Positions 25,286 through 35,040 of a DNA stretch of 64,000 nucleotides are shown one piece after another. This stretch comes from Bacillus mojavensis RO-H-1 = KCTC 3706 (lineage in GTDB: Bacteria > Bacillota > Bacilli > Bacillales > Bacillaceae). The stretch covers positions 62,001 through 126,000 of the forward strand of contig NZ_JH600284.1 of NCBI RefSeq assembly GCF_000245335.1. The letters run 5' to 3'. The stretch's first letter is position 1. The number at the start of each line of letters is the position of its first letter. The notes under the pieces were generated by a model, which was not told where the DNA came from, searched no databases, and saw only the letters and a program-made list of their open reading frames with translations. The position numbers and the translations under genes are program-made.

Positions 25286-25929
25286 TGCAGCGCGCCGCCG
25301 GGTGACTTCGTATCCTGATCATATTGTGCGGCCGTAACAGCGGCGATCCTCAATGCTTTGACGATCATGTCCAGGCTGAGGCTCGGCGCTGTTTTGTCGA
25401 TTGTTTGTTCCGGAATGTACGGAATGTGGATAAACCCGCCGTGAATGTGCGGAGACATACAGTGAATGTGATCCATTAACCCGTAGAACAGATAGTTGCA
25501 TACAAATGTGCCGGCCGTATAGGAAACAGCTGCCGGAATGCCGTTTTCCTTCATTTGAGATGTGATGCGTTTAATCGGAAGTCCTGTCCAGTAAGCGGCA
25601 GGCCCGCCGGGAACAATCTCCTCATCAATCGGCTGGTTTCCTTCATTATCCGGGATACGCGCGTCTGCAAGATTGATCGCGACCCGTTCCGGTGTTACCT
25701 GCATCCGGCCTCCGGCTTGCCCGACGCAGATCACGATGTCCGGCTGATGCTTATGAATCGATTGCCGCAAAGTGTCGAGAGCGGTTCTGAACACAGTTGG
25801 GATTTGTTCCGAAGCAATGATCACCTGATCCGTTTCAAAGCCATTCAGCTGTTTCACCGCTTCCCACGATGGATTGACAGTTTCCTGATCAAAAGGGTCA
25901 AAACCTGTGAAAAGCACTTTTTTTCTCAT
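25282..25929 (-). CDS. pcp: Pyrrolidone-carboxylate peptidase
   Basis: Removes N-terminal pyroglutamate from peptides in the cytosol. The 215-residue cysteine peptidase shows the family order: N-terminal VLFTGFDPFDQETVNPSWEA, catalytic Glu near VGQAGGR-MQVTPERVAIN, catalytic Cys in SYTAGTFVCNYLFYG, and catalytic His in HGGFIHIPYIPEQ. The frame extends upstream to 26037, but ATG 25929 has GGAGATG at the right distance and gives the family length. It is divergent from ycbU, with 78 bp between the starts. Confidence 0.94.
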   Translation of the reverse strand: MRKKVLFTGFDPFDQETVNPSWEAVKQLNGFETDQVIIASEQIPTVFRTALDTLRQSIHKHQPDIVICVGQAGGRMQVTPERVAINLADARIPDNEGNQPIDEEIVPGGPAAYWTGLPIKRITSQMKENGIPAAVSYTAGTFVCNYLFYGLMDHIHCMSPHIHGGFIHIPYIPEQTIDKTAPSLSLDMIVKALRIAAVTAAQYDQDTKSPGGALH

Positions 25930-26007
25930 GATCACCATCTCCTTTTCTATTATTCTATTGTTTATTTCTGGATTTTTCATCAAAATAATAAAAAGGAGTG
26001 AATCAGA

Positions 26008-27123
26008 ATGGAACATTTGCCGCAGCAGTACCGACATCTGTTCCCAACCATGCAGAGCCGCATCATGCTTGCCAGCTGCTCACAGAGCGCGTTGGCAGAG
26101 CCGGTGTCAAAGGCGATACAAGATTATCATGACAGCTTGCTGCATAGGGGGACGAACTGGAATGAAGCGATTGACAAGACAGAGAGCGCCAGAAACGAGT
26201 TTGCGAGGCTGATAGGTGCTGAGCCGGATGAGATTGCGATTGTGCCTTCAGTTTCTGATGCGCTGATTTCCGTGGCATCATCCTTGTCTGCTGTTAAAAA
26301 GAAACATGTTGTATACACGGAGATGGATTTTCCGGCTGTGTCTCATATTTGGCAGGCGCAATCTGATTATAATGTATCTGTGATCCCTTCAATAGACGGT
26401 GAGCAGCCGCTCGAACAATATGAAACATCTATCACGGAAGAGACGGTGCTGACCTGTGTTCCGCACGTTCATTACCGTGACGGCTGCATTCAGGATATAA
26501 AAGCCATCGCTGCCATCGCCAAGAGAAAGGGGTCGATGTTATTTGTGGATGCTTATCAATCTGCAGGGCATATTCCCATTGATGTGAAGGAATGGGGCAT
26601 TGATATGCTGGCGGCAGGCACCAGAAAGTATATGCTCGGCATACCGGGCATGGCGTTTCTTTATGTGAGAAAAGAGCTGGCGGATGAGCTGAAGCCAAAA
26701 GCATCTGCTTGGTTCGGGCGGGAAAACGGGTTTGGGGTGTCGTCTTATGCAGAAGGCGCGAGACGTTTTCAAACAGGAACCCCTGCTTTTATTAGCGTGT
26801 ATGCAGCGGCTGCGGCTTTATCGCTGTTGAATCAAATCGGAATGTCCCGTATCCGTGATCATATAAAAGCGGTGGGTGCCGATGCATGTCAATATGCTGC
26901 TGAAAAAGGGCTGAAGCTTGCGGGGGCGCCATCGGGACCGCAGCCGGGCATGGTTTCCATTCGGGATGAACGGGCATCGGAAACGGCGGCGTTACTAAAA
27001 AAGAAAAACGTGATTTGCGCTCCGCGGGACAATGTCATCCGTCTCGCTCCTCACTTTTACAATACGAAGGACGAACTGCGTTATGCGATTGATGAAATGG
27101 CTGCAATGTTATCCGCGCGTTAA
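26008..27123 (+). CDS. ycbU: Class V aminotransferase-fold protein
   Basis: A 371-residue PLP enzyme related to isopenicillin-N epimerase and cysteine desulfurases. The PLP-binding lysine is in AAGTRKYMLGIPG near residue 206; other family marks are VHYRDGCIQDIKAIAAIA, LFVDAYQSAGHIPIDV and the C-terminal IRLAPHFYNTKDEL. The cysteine-bearing loop of true desulfurases is not evident, so the reaction remains open. Start ATG follows AAAGGAGTG. Monocistronic. Confidence 0.85.
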   Translation: MEHLPQQYRHLFPTMQSRIMLASCSQSALAEPVSKAIQDYHDSLLHRGTNWNEAIDKTESARNEFARLIGAEPDEIAIVPSVSDALISVASSLSAVKKKHVVYTEMDFPAVSHIWQAQSDYNVSVIPSIDGEQPLEQYETSITEETVLTCVPHVHYRDGCIQDIKAIAAIAKRKGSMLFVDAYQSAGHIPIDVKEWGIDMLAAGTRKYMLGIPGMAFLYVRKELADELKPKASAWFGRENGFGVSSYAEGARRFQTGTPAFISVYAAAAALSLLNQIGMSRIRDHIKAVGADACQYAAEKGLKLAGAPSGPQPGMVSIRDERASETAALLKKKNVICAPRDNVIRLAPHFYNTKDELRYAIDEMAAMLSAR

Positions 27124-27190
27124 AAGCGATCATCTAAAAATAGATGTTCACCTTCTTCAGCGCCGCTCGCGTCTTGCCCGATATAGGCAT

Positions 27191-27224
27191 AAAAAACCCC
27201 CTGACCTCAAGATCAGGGGGTTTT
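27191..27224. terminator. Bidirectional terminator ycbU / lmrB
   Basis: CCCCCTGA (27197-27204) pairs with TCAGGGGG (27213-27220), flanked by A and T tracts, between convergent genes. Confidence 0.85.
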
Positions 27225-27225
27225 C

Positions 27226-28659
27226 TTATTGATCAACCTTTACTCGCTTCAAAAAGAAAGCGGCAATTAATCCGATAATCGCGACAATCATCGCAAAGAC
27301 AAACGCATGCTGAACGCCTGCTGTCAACGCTTGCGGAATGACTGCTGGATCGGCTGGATTTTTTACGCTGCTCATGTAGTCATGCTGACCGGCAGCCATG
27401 ATGCTGACCGCAACCGCTGTCCCGATCGCGCCCGCCATTTGCTGAAGTGTGTTCATAATGGCAGTGCCGTCCGGATAAAACTCACGCGGAAGCTGGTTTA
27501 AACCGTTTGTCTGAGCAGGCATCATAATCATGGAGATCCCGATCATCAAGCAGGTATGCAGCACGATAATCAGCACTGCTGTTGAAGCTGTCGTGAGATT
27601 TGAGAAGAGCCACAGAACAATAGTGACAATCAAAAATCCCGGAATAACAAGCCACTTAGGTCCGTATTTATCAAACAGACGGCCTGTGACAGGTGACATA
27701 AATCCGTTTAAAATACCGCCCGGCAAGAGAATAAGTCCTGAGGCAAATGCTGTTAGGACTAAGCCGCCTTGTAAGTACATCGGCAGAAGCAGCATGGATG
27801 ACAGGATGACCATCATGCAAATAAAGACCATAATGACGCCCAAAATAAACATCGGGTATCTGAACGCACGCAGGTTCATCATCGGCTGCTTCATCGTAAG
27901 CTGACGGATTGAAAATAGAATAAGGGCGATAACACCGACAATAAGTGAAACGATCACAGTCGGGCTGGACCATCCGCCAGAACCTTCACCCGCATTGCTG
28001 AATCCAAACACAATGCCGCCGAAGCCGATCGTCGACAGAATAATAGACAGGACATCAATTTTCGGTTTTGTGATGTCAGACACATTTTGCATGTAGAGGA
28101 TACCGAAAATGAGCGCAAGCACAAGGAACGGAAGAGAGATCCAGAAAATCCAGTGCCAGTTAAGGTGCTCAAGAACCAATCCGGAAAATGTAGGGCCGAT
28201 TGCCGGCGCAAACATAATGACAAGTCCGATTGTTCCCATAGCCGCTCCCCGTTTATGAGGCGGGAAAATCACCAAAATCGTATTAAACATGAGCGGTAAT
28301 AGGAGTCCCGTTCCAAGTGCCTGAACGATTCTCGCCGCTAATAAAAATGAAAAGCTAGGCGCAAGCGCCGCAATCAGGGTGCCTATGATTGAAAAGATCA
28401 GTGACACAGTAAAAAGCTGTCTTGTTGTAAACCACTGCAATAGCAGACCTGAAACAGGAACAAGAATACCGAGCACAAGCAAATAGCCTGTTGTTAGCCA
28501 TTGAACGGTTGCCGCTGTAATGTGTAACTCCTTCATAAGATCAGTTAACGCAATATTCAACGCTGTTTCACTGAACATGCCGATAAAACCGGCGGTCAGC
28601 AAAGATATCATAATGGGCATCACTTTATATTGCTGAGATGCTTTAGCTGCTGTTTCCAA
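27226..28659 (-). CDS. lmrB: Multidrug (lincomycin/puromycin) efflux MFS transporter
   Basis: A 477-residue drug:proton antiporter of the 14-helix EmrB/QacA family. Seen: QWLTTGYLLVLGILVPVSG in helix 2, GLLLPLMFNTILVIFPPHKRGAAMG (motif A-like) and GPTFSGLVLEHLNWHWIFWISLP (motif C). I place the start at TTG 28659, which lies 7-8 nt after GAGGAG; the ATG six codons earlier overlaps that ribosome site. It follows lmrA on the same strand and is repressed by it in B. subtilis; overexpression gives lincomycin resistance. Confidence 0.92.
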   Translation of the reverse strand: METAAKASQQYKVMPIMISLLTAGFIGMFSETALNIALTDLMKELHITAATVQWLTTGYLLVLGILVPVSGLLLQWFTTRQLFTVSLIFSIIGTLIAALAPSFSFLLAARIVQALGTGLLLPLMFNTILVIFPPHKRGAAMGTIGLVIMFAPAIGPTFSGLVLEHLNWHWIFWISLPFLVLALIFGILYMQNVSDITKPKIDVLSIILSTIGFGGIVFGFSNAGEGSGGWSSPTVIVSLIVGVIALILFSIRQLTMKQPMMNLRAFRYPMFILGVIMVFICMMVILSSMLLLPMYLQGGLVLTAFASGLILLPGGILNGFMSPVTGRLFDKYGPKWLVIPGFLIVTIVLWLFSNLTTASTAVLIIVLHTCLMIGISMIMMPAQTNGLNQLPREFYPDGTAIMNTLQQMAGAIGTAVAVSIMAAGQHDYMSSVKNPADPAVIPQALTAGVQHAFVFAMIVAIIGLIAAFFLKRVKVDQ

Positions 28660-28722
28660 ATGTATTTCTCCTCTCATTCATCTGAATGTATTCATTCAGC
28701 TTGTAGTAGTATGTCTCTTTAT

Positions 28723-29289
28723 TTATTTCTTCAACAGTGCTGGAATGCGGCTGGAGATATGAAGAAGCGGTGTGCTGTCTTTTGCTGTTAATGATAAAAG
28801 AATGCCGCCTTCAATCATGGCGTTAATGACGATGCCTGCTTCCTTGGCATGGCTCTCGCTGTAACCTGACAGCTGTAATTTTTCCTCAAACACAAGGGAC
28901 CACGCTTTGTAGGCTTCATCACAGGCTTTTCGCAAAGACTCGCTTTTTAATGATGTCTCTGCCGCAAGCAAGCCGACGGGCAGACCTTCAATGTCCTCTG
29001 TGCATGAGAATTGACAGGAGAGCTCCTTCAAAAAGGCTTGAATGCCTTCTGCTGGATCAGGGCTCACGTCCAGGCAGTCTGTGATTTTTTGGCGGATGTA
29101 TTCCTTCATTTCATTCACGGCTTCAATTGCCAGCTGTTCTTTACCGCCGGGAAAGTGGTAGTAAAGAGAGCCTTTAGGTGCACCGCTTTCTTTAATAATC
29201 TGGTTCAGTCCCGTTCCGTAATACCCCTGCAGCTGAAAAAGCCGGGTAGCTGCAGAAAGGATTTTCTCACGAGCATCTCCATAGCTCAT
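28723..29289 (-). CDS. lmrA: TetR-family repressor of lmrAB
   Basis: A 188-residue repressor. Residues 6-50 form the TetR helix-turn-helix (REKILSAATRLFQLQGYYGTG with NQIIKESGAPKGSLYYHF), the rest the LmrA/YxaF-like ligand-binding domain. It is first in the lmrA-lmrB operon. An operator matching the published LmrA/YxaF box lies over the promoter, so it represses its own operon; flavonoids are reported ligands. Confidence 0.94.
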   Translation of the reverse strand: MSYGDAREKILSAATRLFQLQGYYGTGLNQIIKESGAPKGSLYYHFPGGKEQLAIEAVNEMKEYIRQKITDCLDVSPDPAEGIQAFLKELSCQFSCTEDIEGLPVGLLAAETSLKSESLRKACDEAYKAWSLVFEEKLQLSGYSESHAKEAGIVINAMIEGGILLSLTAKDSTPLLHISSRIPALLKK

Positions 29290-29321
29290 AACATTCCCAC
29301 CTTACTGAATTGCTATCATAA

Positions 29322-29367
29322 AATATAGTGACTGGTCTATTATCATGATTCACCCATCGAATGTCAA
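29322..29367 (-). promoter_or_regulatory. lmrAB promoter and LmrA operator
   Basis: Minus-strand TTGACA (29367-29362), 17 bp, GATAAT (29344-29339). The operator reads ATAGACCAGTCACTAT on the minus strand (29340-29325), fitting the LmrA/YxaF box, and overlaps the -10 and start region. Confidence 0.8.
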
Positions 29368-29506
29368 GATAAAGAAACTCGAATAAGAAAATAAAATAAG
29401 CATATAAAAAAGCTGAGAGATAACCTGACGCACATTTTGACTGAATAAATGAAATATTCAATTATTAAAAGGCGAAGAGACGTTACCATCCAAAGGAGAG
29501 AAAAAT

Positions 29507-30640
29507 ATGAAAACACAACGATTCCTCTTACTGATCCTTTTTACCGCACTATTGCTTGTTTTTACCGGATGCTTACAATCTCCTGAAGCAAAAGAATCCC
29601 CAAAAGAAAAAACGCAGACACAAAAAGTTTCTTCAGCTTCTGCTTCCAAAAAGAATGACCTTCCAACTATTAAAATACTGGCGACAGGAGGTACGATTGC
29701 CGGAGCCAATAAATCAAAAACCTCTACAACTGAATATAAAGCAGGTGTCGTTGGCGTTGAGTCTCTGATCGAAGCGGTGCCAGAGATGAAGGACATTGCG
29801 AATGTCAGCGGCGAGCAAGTGGTTAATGTCGGAAGCACAAACATTGATAACAAAACATTGCTGAAGCTCGGAAAAAGAGTCAGCAAACTGCTTTCTTCAA
29901 AAGATGTCGACGGTATTGTTGTGACCCACGGAACAGATACATTAGAAGAAACGGCTTATTTTCTGAATCTCACTGTAAAAAGTGATAAACCGATTGTTGT
30001 TGTTGGTTCGATGAGGCCGTCCACAGCCATCAGTGCTGATGGCCCGTCCAACTTGTACAACGCAGTTAAAGTGGCCGGCGCACAAGAGGCAAAAGGGAAA
30101 GGGACGCTCGTCGTTCTCAATGACCGCATTGCTTCAGCACGGTATGTTACAAAAACCAACACAACCGCAACAGATACCTTTAAATCAGAAGAAATGGGAT
30201 ACATCGGAACGATTGCCGATGACATTTATTTTCATAATGAAATCACACGCAAGCATACAAAGGATTCGGAGTTCTCCATTTCCAGCCTTGATAAACTGCC
30301 GCAAGTAGACATTCTGTACGGCTACCAAAATGACGGAAGCTATCTGTTTGATGCGGCTGTAAAGGCTGGCGCAAAAGGCATAGTCTTCGCGGGATCAGGC
30401 AACGGATCTTTATCTGACGCAGCCGAAAAGGGGGCAGTCAGAGCGGTCAAAAAAGGCGTCACAGTGGTTCGCTCAACCCGTACGGGAAATGGTGTCGTCA
30501 CATCGAACGGCGACTATGTGAAAAACGACCTTTTGGCATCAAACTCCTTAAATCCGCAAAAAGCCCGGATATTGTTAATGCTCGCGCTCACCAAAACAGA
30601 TGATCCTAGGAAAATCCAAGACTATTTTAATGAATATTAA
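29507..30640 (+). CDS. ansZ: L-asparaginase, lipoprotein form
   Basis: Hydrolyses asparagine to aspartate and ammonia outside the membrane. The 377-residue protein has a lipoprotein signal with lipobox LVFTGC (Cys at residue 23), a short polar spacer, then a type II asparaginase: LATGGTIAG with the nucleophile Thr, and VVTHGTDTLEETAYFL with the Thr-Asp pair. The neighbouring pcp, glutaminase and others are unrelated operons. In B. subtilis ansZ is under nitrogen control by TnrA; I could not identify a convincing TnrA box in the 140 bp upstream. Confidence 0.94.
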   Translation: MKTQRFLLLILFTALLLVFTGCLQSPEAKESPKEKTQTQKVSSASASKKNDLPTIKILATGGTIAGANKSKTSTTEYKAGVVGVESLIEAVPEMKDIANVSGEQVVNVGSTNIDNKTLLKLGKRVSKLLSSKDVDGIVVTHGTDTLEETAYFLNLTVKSDKPIVVVGSMRPSTAISADGPSNLYNAVKVAGAQEAKGKGTLVVLNDRIASARYVTKTNTTATDTFKSEEMGYIGTIADDIYFHNEITRKHTKDSEFSISSLDKLPQVDILYGYQNDGSYLFDAAVKAGAKGIVFAGSGNGSLSDAAEKGAVRAVKKGVTVVRSTRTGNGVVTSNGDYVKNDLLASNSLNPQKARILLMLALTKTDDPRKIQDYFNEY

Positions 30641-30644
30641 AGAA

Positions 30645-30671
30645 AAGAAGGCGGAAAAGCCTTCTTTTTGT
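30645..30671 (+). terminator. ansZ terminator
   Basis: AAGAAGGC (30645-30652) pairs with GCCTTCTT (30659-30666), then TTTG. Confidence 0.8.
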
Positions 30672-30781
30672 GCGTTTTCGGGATCGAAACAGCTGAAATG
30701 TTCTCTCAACCTTAAAATTTCTTTAAAAATAAGTCAAATTTACCCTTTACTTAATTAATTTGGCAAAGTATTATAATTTAA

Positions 30782-31447
<666 letters not shown>

Positions 31448-31455
31448 TGAGAAAC

Positions 31456-31488
31456 ATAACCTTGAAGAATCCTATTCTTCAAGGTTAT
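31456..31488. terminator. Bidirectional terminator lipA / yczC
   Basis: A perfect 15-bp stem (31456-31470 with 31474-31488) with 3-nt loop; its right arm overlaps the end of yczC. Confidence 0.75.
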
Positions 31489-31877
31489 TCTGCTTTCAGC
31501 ACAATTGTTTTCGCAGCCATATCATGAACGGCTTGTTTTTTCTTCGTAAATGCGGCTGTTAAATAGATCAGGCGGGAAAACACATGCACCCATGCTATCA
31601 TGTAACGGACAATGGCCTGAGGGAGGGAGATTTTCTCGTGTGTTTCGTCTCTTACAATTTGCAGGCCGATGATTTTTTTGCCCAGCGTACCCTTCCAATT
31701 TGTCAGCGGCATCAGCAAAGGATACACAAGCAGCATCAATATGGCGACAGCGATGACGCCAGCGGACCCGTCGCCAAACATAAATCCGGATGCTAAAATC
31801 ACTGCGGCCGCAATGACCGCGTCAAGCACAAGAGCGCAGGCGCGCAGCATAAAACCAGCTAGTTCCAACATAAACAC
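31485..31877 (-). CDS. yczC: RDD-family membrane protein
   Basis: A 130-residue protein with the RDD-domain pattern: N-terminal [18 protein letters not shown] (the Arg...Asp signature in modified form), two further hydrophobic stretches, [17 protein letters not shown] and [11 protein letters not shown]. The C-terminal [17 protein letters not shown] is also typical. Function of this family is mostly unknown; some members are Na+/H+ antiporters. Convergent with lipA. Confidence 0.82.
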   Translation of the reverse strand: MFMLELAGFMLRACALVLDAVIAAAVILASGFMFGDGSAGVIAVAILMLLVYPLLMPLTNWKGTLGKKIIGLQIVRDETHEKISLPQAIVRYMIAWVHVFSRLIYLTAAFTKKKQAVHDMAAKTIVLKAE

Positions 31878-32103
31878 TTCCTTAAAAATTTTAGATAAAC
31901 ACCTAATGATTGTAAAAAGAAGGGCCTAAAGCGGGAATAGGTTATAAGTCTTAAATCACAAAAGTTGATGAAAAAGTCATAGGTAAATTTACATCATGAA
32001 CCAGGCTGTCACATTACCAAATTCTTTTTTAGCCCGAAACCAAGCCCTCAGAAGTTATTTTTGTTAAAATAGAAAAGTTACAACAGAATTCGGAGGGTTT
32101 ATT

Positions 32104-33183
32104 GTGGGAAAAGTGAAAAGAAATGCCCCTTGCCCATGCGGCAGCGGTAAGAAATATAAAAAATGCTGCGGAAATAAAGTTGTCGACTTCCCGACAGAAT
32201 TAGCGGCAAAAGAAGCAAAACAAATTCAGGAAGACTTAGTGGAGTATGCCTTCACAGTACATAGAGAAAGCATTTCGGGTTTTATCAACCAGCATGATTT
32301 TCTTTCTACTATGGACAGGCAGACAAAGGACATCAGTGTATTTAATTTGGGAATCTGGGGAATCTTCTTCCACCCGCTCGCTGGTGACAAAACGATCTTT
32401 GAAGAGTACCTTCAGAAAAAAGGCGATTCAATCACCCGCCCGAAAACACGTGAGATCGTTGAATCCTGGAAGAGCATGACGCCTGCTTTATTGCTGCTGA
32501 AGGATATGAAAGAAGCAGTCATTCATTTTGAAGATGTCATTACGAAAAAGCAATTCGACGTGGAAATGGACGTCACGAATCAAGACCTCCCTCCAGTGGG
32601 AAGCTTGATTCTCGGCTATCCGATCCACGAAGCCGAAAAAGCGGAATTCTTCATGCAGTTCACAATCTTCCCAGTGAAGAGAACGGAAGAGCTGATCAGC
32701 AAAGTGAAGACATATGCGGATGCTGCTGTGAAAAACGGCAAAACGCCGGAGGATTTCATGAAGCAGGAGTTCAACAACGTACTTTTCGCGCTGTTAGCGG
32801 AAAAAGATGAACAGCCGCAGCAAGCGGAGGCTGTTCAAGAAAGCAGCGTTGAGTGGGCAAACGACATGGAGAAAGAAACAGCCGCGGCGATTGAAAAAGG
32901 CATGAGCGGAGATGAATATCCGGATGAACTGATTCCGGCAGTCATTGACATTTGGAAATCGTTTTGCGAGAAAAAGTCACCTGTCATCAGAAAGCCGGAA
33001 GCTTTTGCGGCGGCAGTTGAATATTACGTGAATGCAATCTCTCTTAACGGCGCTACCGTTTCCCAAGCTAAACTGGCGAAAAAATACGGCGTAAGCGCAT
33101 CAACGATTTCAAGCCGCTACAAAGAAATTGAAAGCACGCTCCAGGATGAAGCGGATCGTTTTGCACAATCATTAACATCGTAA
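32104..33183 (+). CDS. yccF: SEC-C motif protein with C-terminal HTH
   Basis: A 359-residue cytosolic protein of unknown function. Residues 7-22 are a SEC-C zinc motif (PCPCGSGKKYKKCCG), as at the SecA C-terminus, a candidate for ribosome or SecB-type contacts. A central region has no motif I know. Residues about 320-345 look like a helix-turn-helix (SQAKLAKKYGVSASTISSRYKEIE), suggesting nucleic-acid binding. GTG start after GGAGGG. Monocistronic with its own terminator. Confidence 0.82.
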   Translation: MGKVKRNAPCPCGSGKKYKKCCGNKVVDFPTELAAKEAKQIQEDLVEYAFTVHRESISGFINQHDFLSTMDRQTKDISVFNLGIWGIFFHPLAGDKTIFEEYLQKKGDSITRPKTREIVESWKSMTPALLLLKDMKEAVIHFEDVITKKQFDVEMDVTNQDLPPVGSLILGYPIHEAEKAEFFMQFTIFPVKRTEELISKVKTYADAAVKNGKTPEDFMKQEFNNVLFALLAEKDEQPQQAEAVQESSVEWANDMEKETAAAIEKGMSGDEYPDELIPAVIDIWKSFCEKKSPVIRKPEAFAAAVEYYVNAISLNGATVSQAKLAKKYGVSASTISSRYKEIESTLQDEADRFAQSLTS

Positions 33184-33191
33184 TGACGAAC

Positions 33192-33228
33192 AAAAAACCT
33201 TGAAAAGCCAAGCTTTTCAAGGTTTTTT
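33192..33228. terminator. Bidirectional terminator yccF / natK
   Basis: A perfect 17-bp stem (33192-33208 with 33212-33228) with A and T tracts at both ends; it overlaps the natK stop. Confidence 0.85.
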
Positions 33229-34183
33229 ATTTTTGGAACGGAATTTTGATTTCTAATCGGAAGACAGGATGGCGATATGTAAAATCAAGCTTGCCAAAAG
33301 CTTGATTCACCAGCTTTTGGATCACATAAGTGCCCATTCCTTCATGAGTGCCGCTCTTCGTCGTATGGCCGAATGACTGAAACAGTGTATCGAGCACTTT
33401 CGGATCCATGCCGGGTGTTGTATTTTCACAAATCAGCACGTAAAGCCCGCTTCGCAGTGATGTCTCCAGCTTGATCTCCGCTTTCTCGGGGGCCTCTGCG
33501 GCGCTGTCGAGCGCATTTTCTAATAGGTTGCCGGCCAGGCTGACCTGATCAGCGGGAGAGAAAGGGAGGGAAGAAAGCGGCGTATGCAAATGCAGTGAAA
33601 CGTTCACATTCGAAGCTTTTGCTTTTTCCAGAAAGTCATACAGCACCCCTGCAAGGTACGCATTCTCTCCTTTTAAAAAACGGTCATATTGACTGTACTG
33701 GTCTTCCCAATGGTTTATGTATGTTTGTGTGTCCGGCTCTGACTGCGCCGAGCTGAGCGCTGTGATATGCTTCATTGTATCGTGATTCCGGCTCCTGACA
33801 TCCATCAGCATTCGATTGGCGTGCTGTTCAGCCTGAGTCAGCCGATCGATTTGTTCATAAAGCTTTGTCAGCGAGCGGCACAACCCGATGCGGAGCCATT
33901 CACCTGCCGCGAATATCATCATTACAAGCAGCACCGCCAATCCAGAAGCGACGATCAGCAAAAACACCGCCGACAGAATGTGAATCACGGCGATACATAA
34001 ATAGAGCTGAAGGGGACAGCGATCCTGCATAGGCTTCGTTTTCCATATGTATAAAACCGCTGCCGCCGCCCCTAAAGCAGCGGCGAGCCAAGAAACGGAT
34101 GTGCTGTGTGAAAGAATGGACGCCGACTGATAAAATATGAAACTGAATAAAAACAAATAAAGACATTGAAACAGAGTCATCAC
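33227..34183 (-). CDS. natK: Sensor kinase for natAB
   Basis: A 318-residue membrane kinase of the LytS/AgrC-like GHKL type. About four N-terminal membrane helices are followed by the phosphorylation helix (MLMDVRSRNHDTMKHITAL, acceptor His) and an ATPase domain with NLLENALDSAAEAPE and GMGTYVIQKLV. It follows natR by 12 bp on the minus strand, divergent from natAB, which the pair activates in B. subtilis. Confidence 0.9.
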   Translation of the reverse strand: MMTLFQCLYLFLFSFIFYQSASILSHSTSVSWLAAALGAAAAVLYIWKTKPMQDRCPLQLYLCIAVIHILSAVFLLIVASGLAVLLVMMIFAAGEWLRIGLCRSLTKLYEQIDRLTQAEQHANRMLMDVRSRNHDTMKHITALSSAQSEPDTQTYINHWEDQYSQYDRFLKGENAYLAGVLYDFLEKAKASNVNVSLHLHTPLSSLPFSPADQVSLAGNLLENALDSAAEAPEKAEIKLETSLRSGLYVLICENTTPGMDPKVLDTLFQSFGHTTKSGTHEGMGTYVIQKLVNQAFGKLDFTYRHPVFRLEIKIPFQK

Positions 34184-34195
34184 AACCTGCGCTCC

Positions 34196-34897
34196 TCAAA
34201 AATAATAGTTTTGAAAATAATCAAGCTGCTGCTTGGTGATCATCGCTTTTTTAGATGTTCCCTCAAACGAAACCGTAAACGAATGCTTCGTATAAGCGGA
34301 AAAGTGTTTAATGTAATGAATGTTGATAATAAAGGAGCGGTGCGAACGAAGAAAATCCTTCTCCGGCAAATCGCCTTTAATATCGTTCAATGTTTGATAC
34401 GTTTGCACTTCTTCAGATGTTGTCACAATCGTCGTTGACCGTCCTGTGCGTTCGGCAAAAATAATATCCTTCTTTTGCAGCACATGCATTTTAGATTTTT
34501 GTTTAATCAAAATCCGCCCGTTCAAGCTCGTTTCCGTTTTCTTTTTGAAATAACGTTCGAAGGAGGAGCTGAGACGATCGGCGTGGTACGGCTTCATAAT
34601 ATAGTCGTGGACGTTCAGATCAAAAGCGTGAACCGCATAGCCGCTGTTGCCGGTGACGAAAATCACATCCACATCCAGCGAATGAGATCTGATTAAATCC
34701 GCCAGCTCGTAGCCTGACATGTGAGGCATCTCAATATCGGCAAGCAGAAGATCGATGTCCTCGTTCTTCACCCGGCTGTAAGCTTCCTCAGCCGAATCGG
34801 TGGCAAAGACAATTTCGACATCCTGCATTCTGGACACGATTGCTTCCAGCTTCTCTAAATCTACTCGATAATCATCGACTAGTCCGACTTTTACCAT
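34196..34897 (-). CDS. natR: LytTR response regulator of natAB
   Basis: A 233-residue regulator: receiver domain (LVDDYR, phospho-acceptor in LLLADIEMPHMSG, Lys in DYIMKPYHA) and a C-terminal LytTR DNA-binding domain (KDIIFAERTGRSTTIV, FLRSHRSFIINIHYIKHF). I use the third codon of the longest frame (ATG 34897) because AGGGG is correctly spaced. LytTR proteins bind short direct repeats; two copies of TTCGCGACA lie upstream of natA. Confidence 0.92.
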   Translation of the reverse strand: MVKVGLVDDYRVDLEKLEAIVSRMQDVEIVFATDSAEEAYSRVKNEDIDLLLADIEMPHMSGYELADLIRSHSLDVDVIFVTGNSGYAVHAFDLNVHDYIMKPYHADRLSSSFERYFKKKTETSLNGRILIKQKSKMHVLQKKDIIFAERTGRSTTIVTTSEEVQTYQTLNDIKGDLPEKDFLRSHRSFIINIHYIKHFSAYTKHSFTVSFEGTSKKAMITKQQLDYFQNYYF

Positions 34898-34941
34898 TAT
34901 CATTCCCCTAGTTAGATAGAATCATCTTTATTTTATCCCAT

Positions 34942-35006
34942 TTCGCGACATAAAAAGAACTCTTCGCGACAACTTTATCCAACAAATCAAACTTTTCGTA
35001 TATAGT
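34942..35006 (+). promoter_or_regulatory. natA promoter with NatR direct repeats
   Basis: TTCGCGACA occurs at 34942-34950 and 34963-34971, exactly 21 bp apart (two helix turns). A -10 candidate TATAGT lies at 35001-35006 with no -35 box at the right distance, as expected for a LytTR-activated promoter. Confidence 0.65.
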
Positions 35007-35040
35007 CATGACTAGAAATAACAAAAAGGGAGATTGTGAC

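Noticed and set aside
25930..26037. Longer N-terminus of Pcp
   Set aside because: It would run over the ycbU ribosome site, and the family start with its own GGAGATG lies at 25929.
29341..29506. TnrA box before ansZ
   Set aside because: TnrA control is known for B. subtilis ansZ, but no sequence here fits TGTNAN7TNACA well enough to mark.
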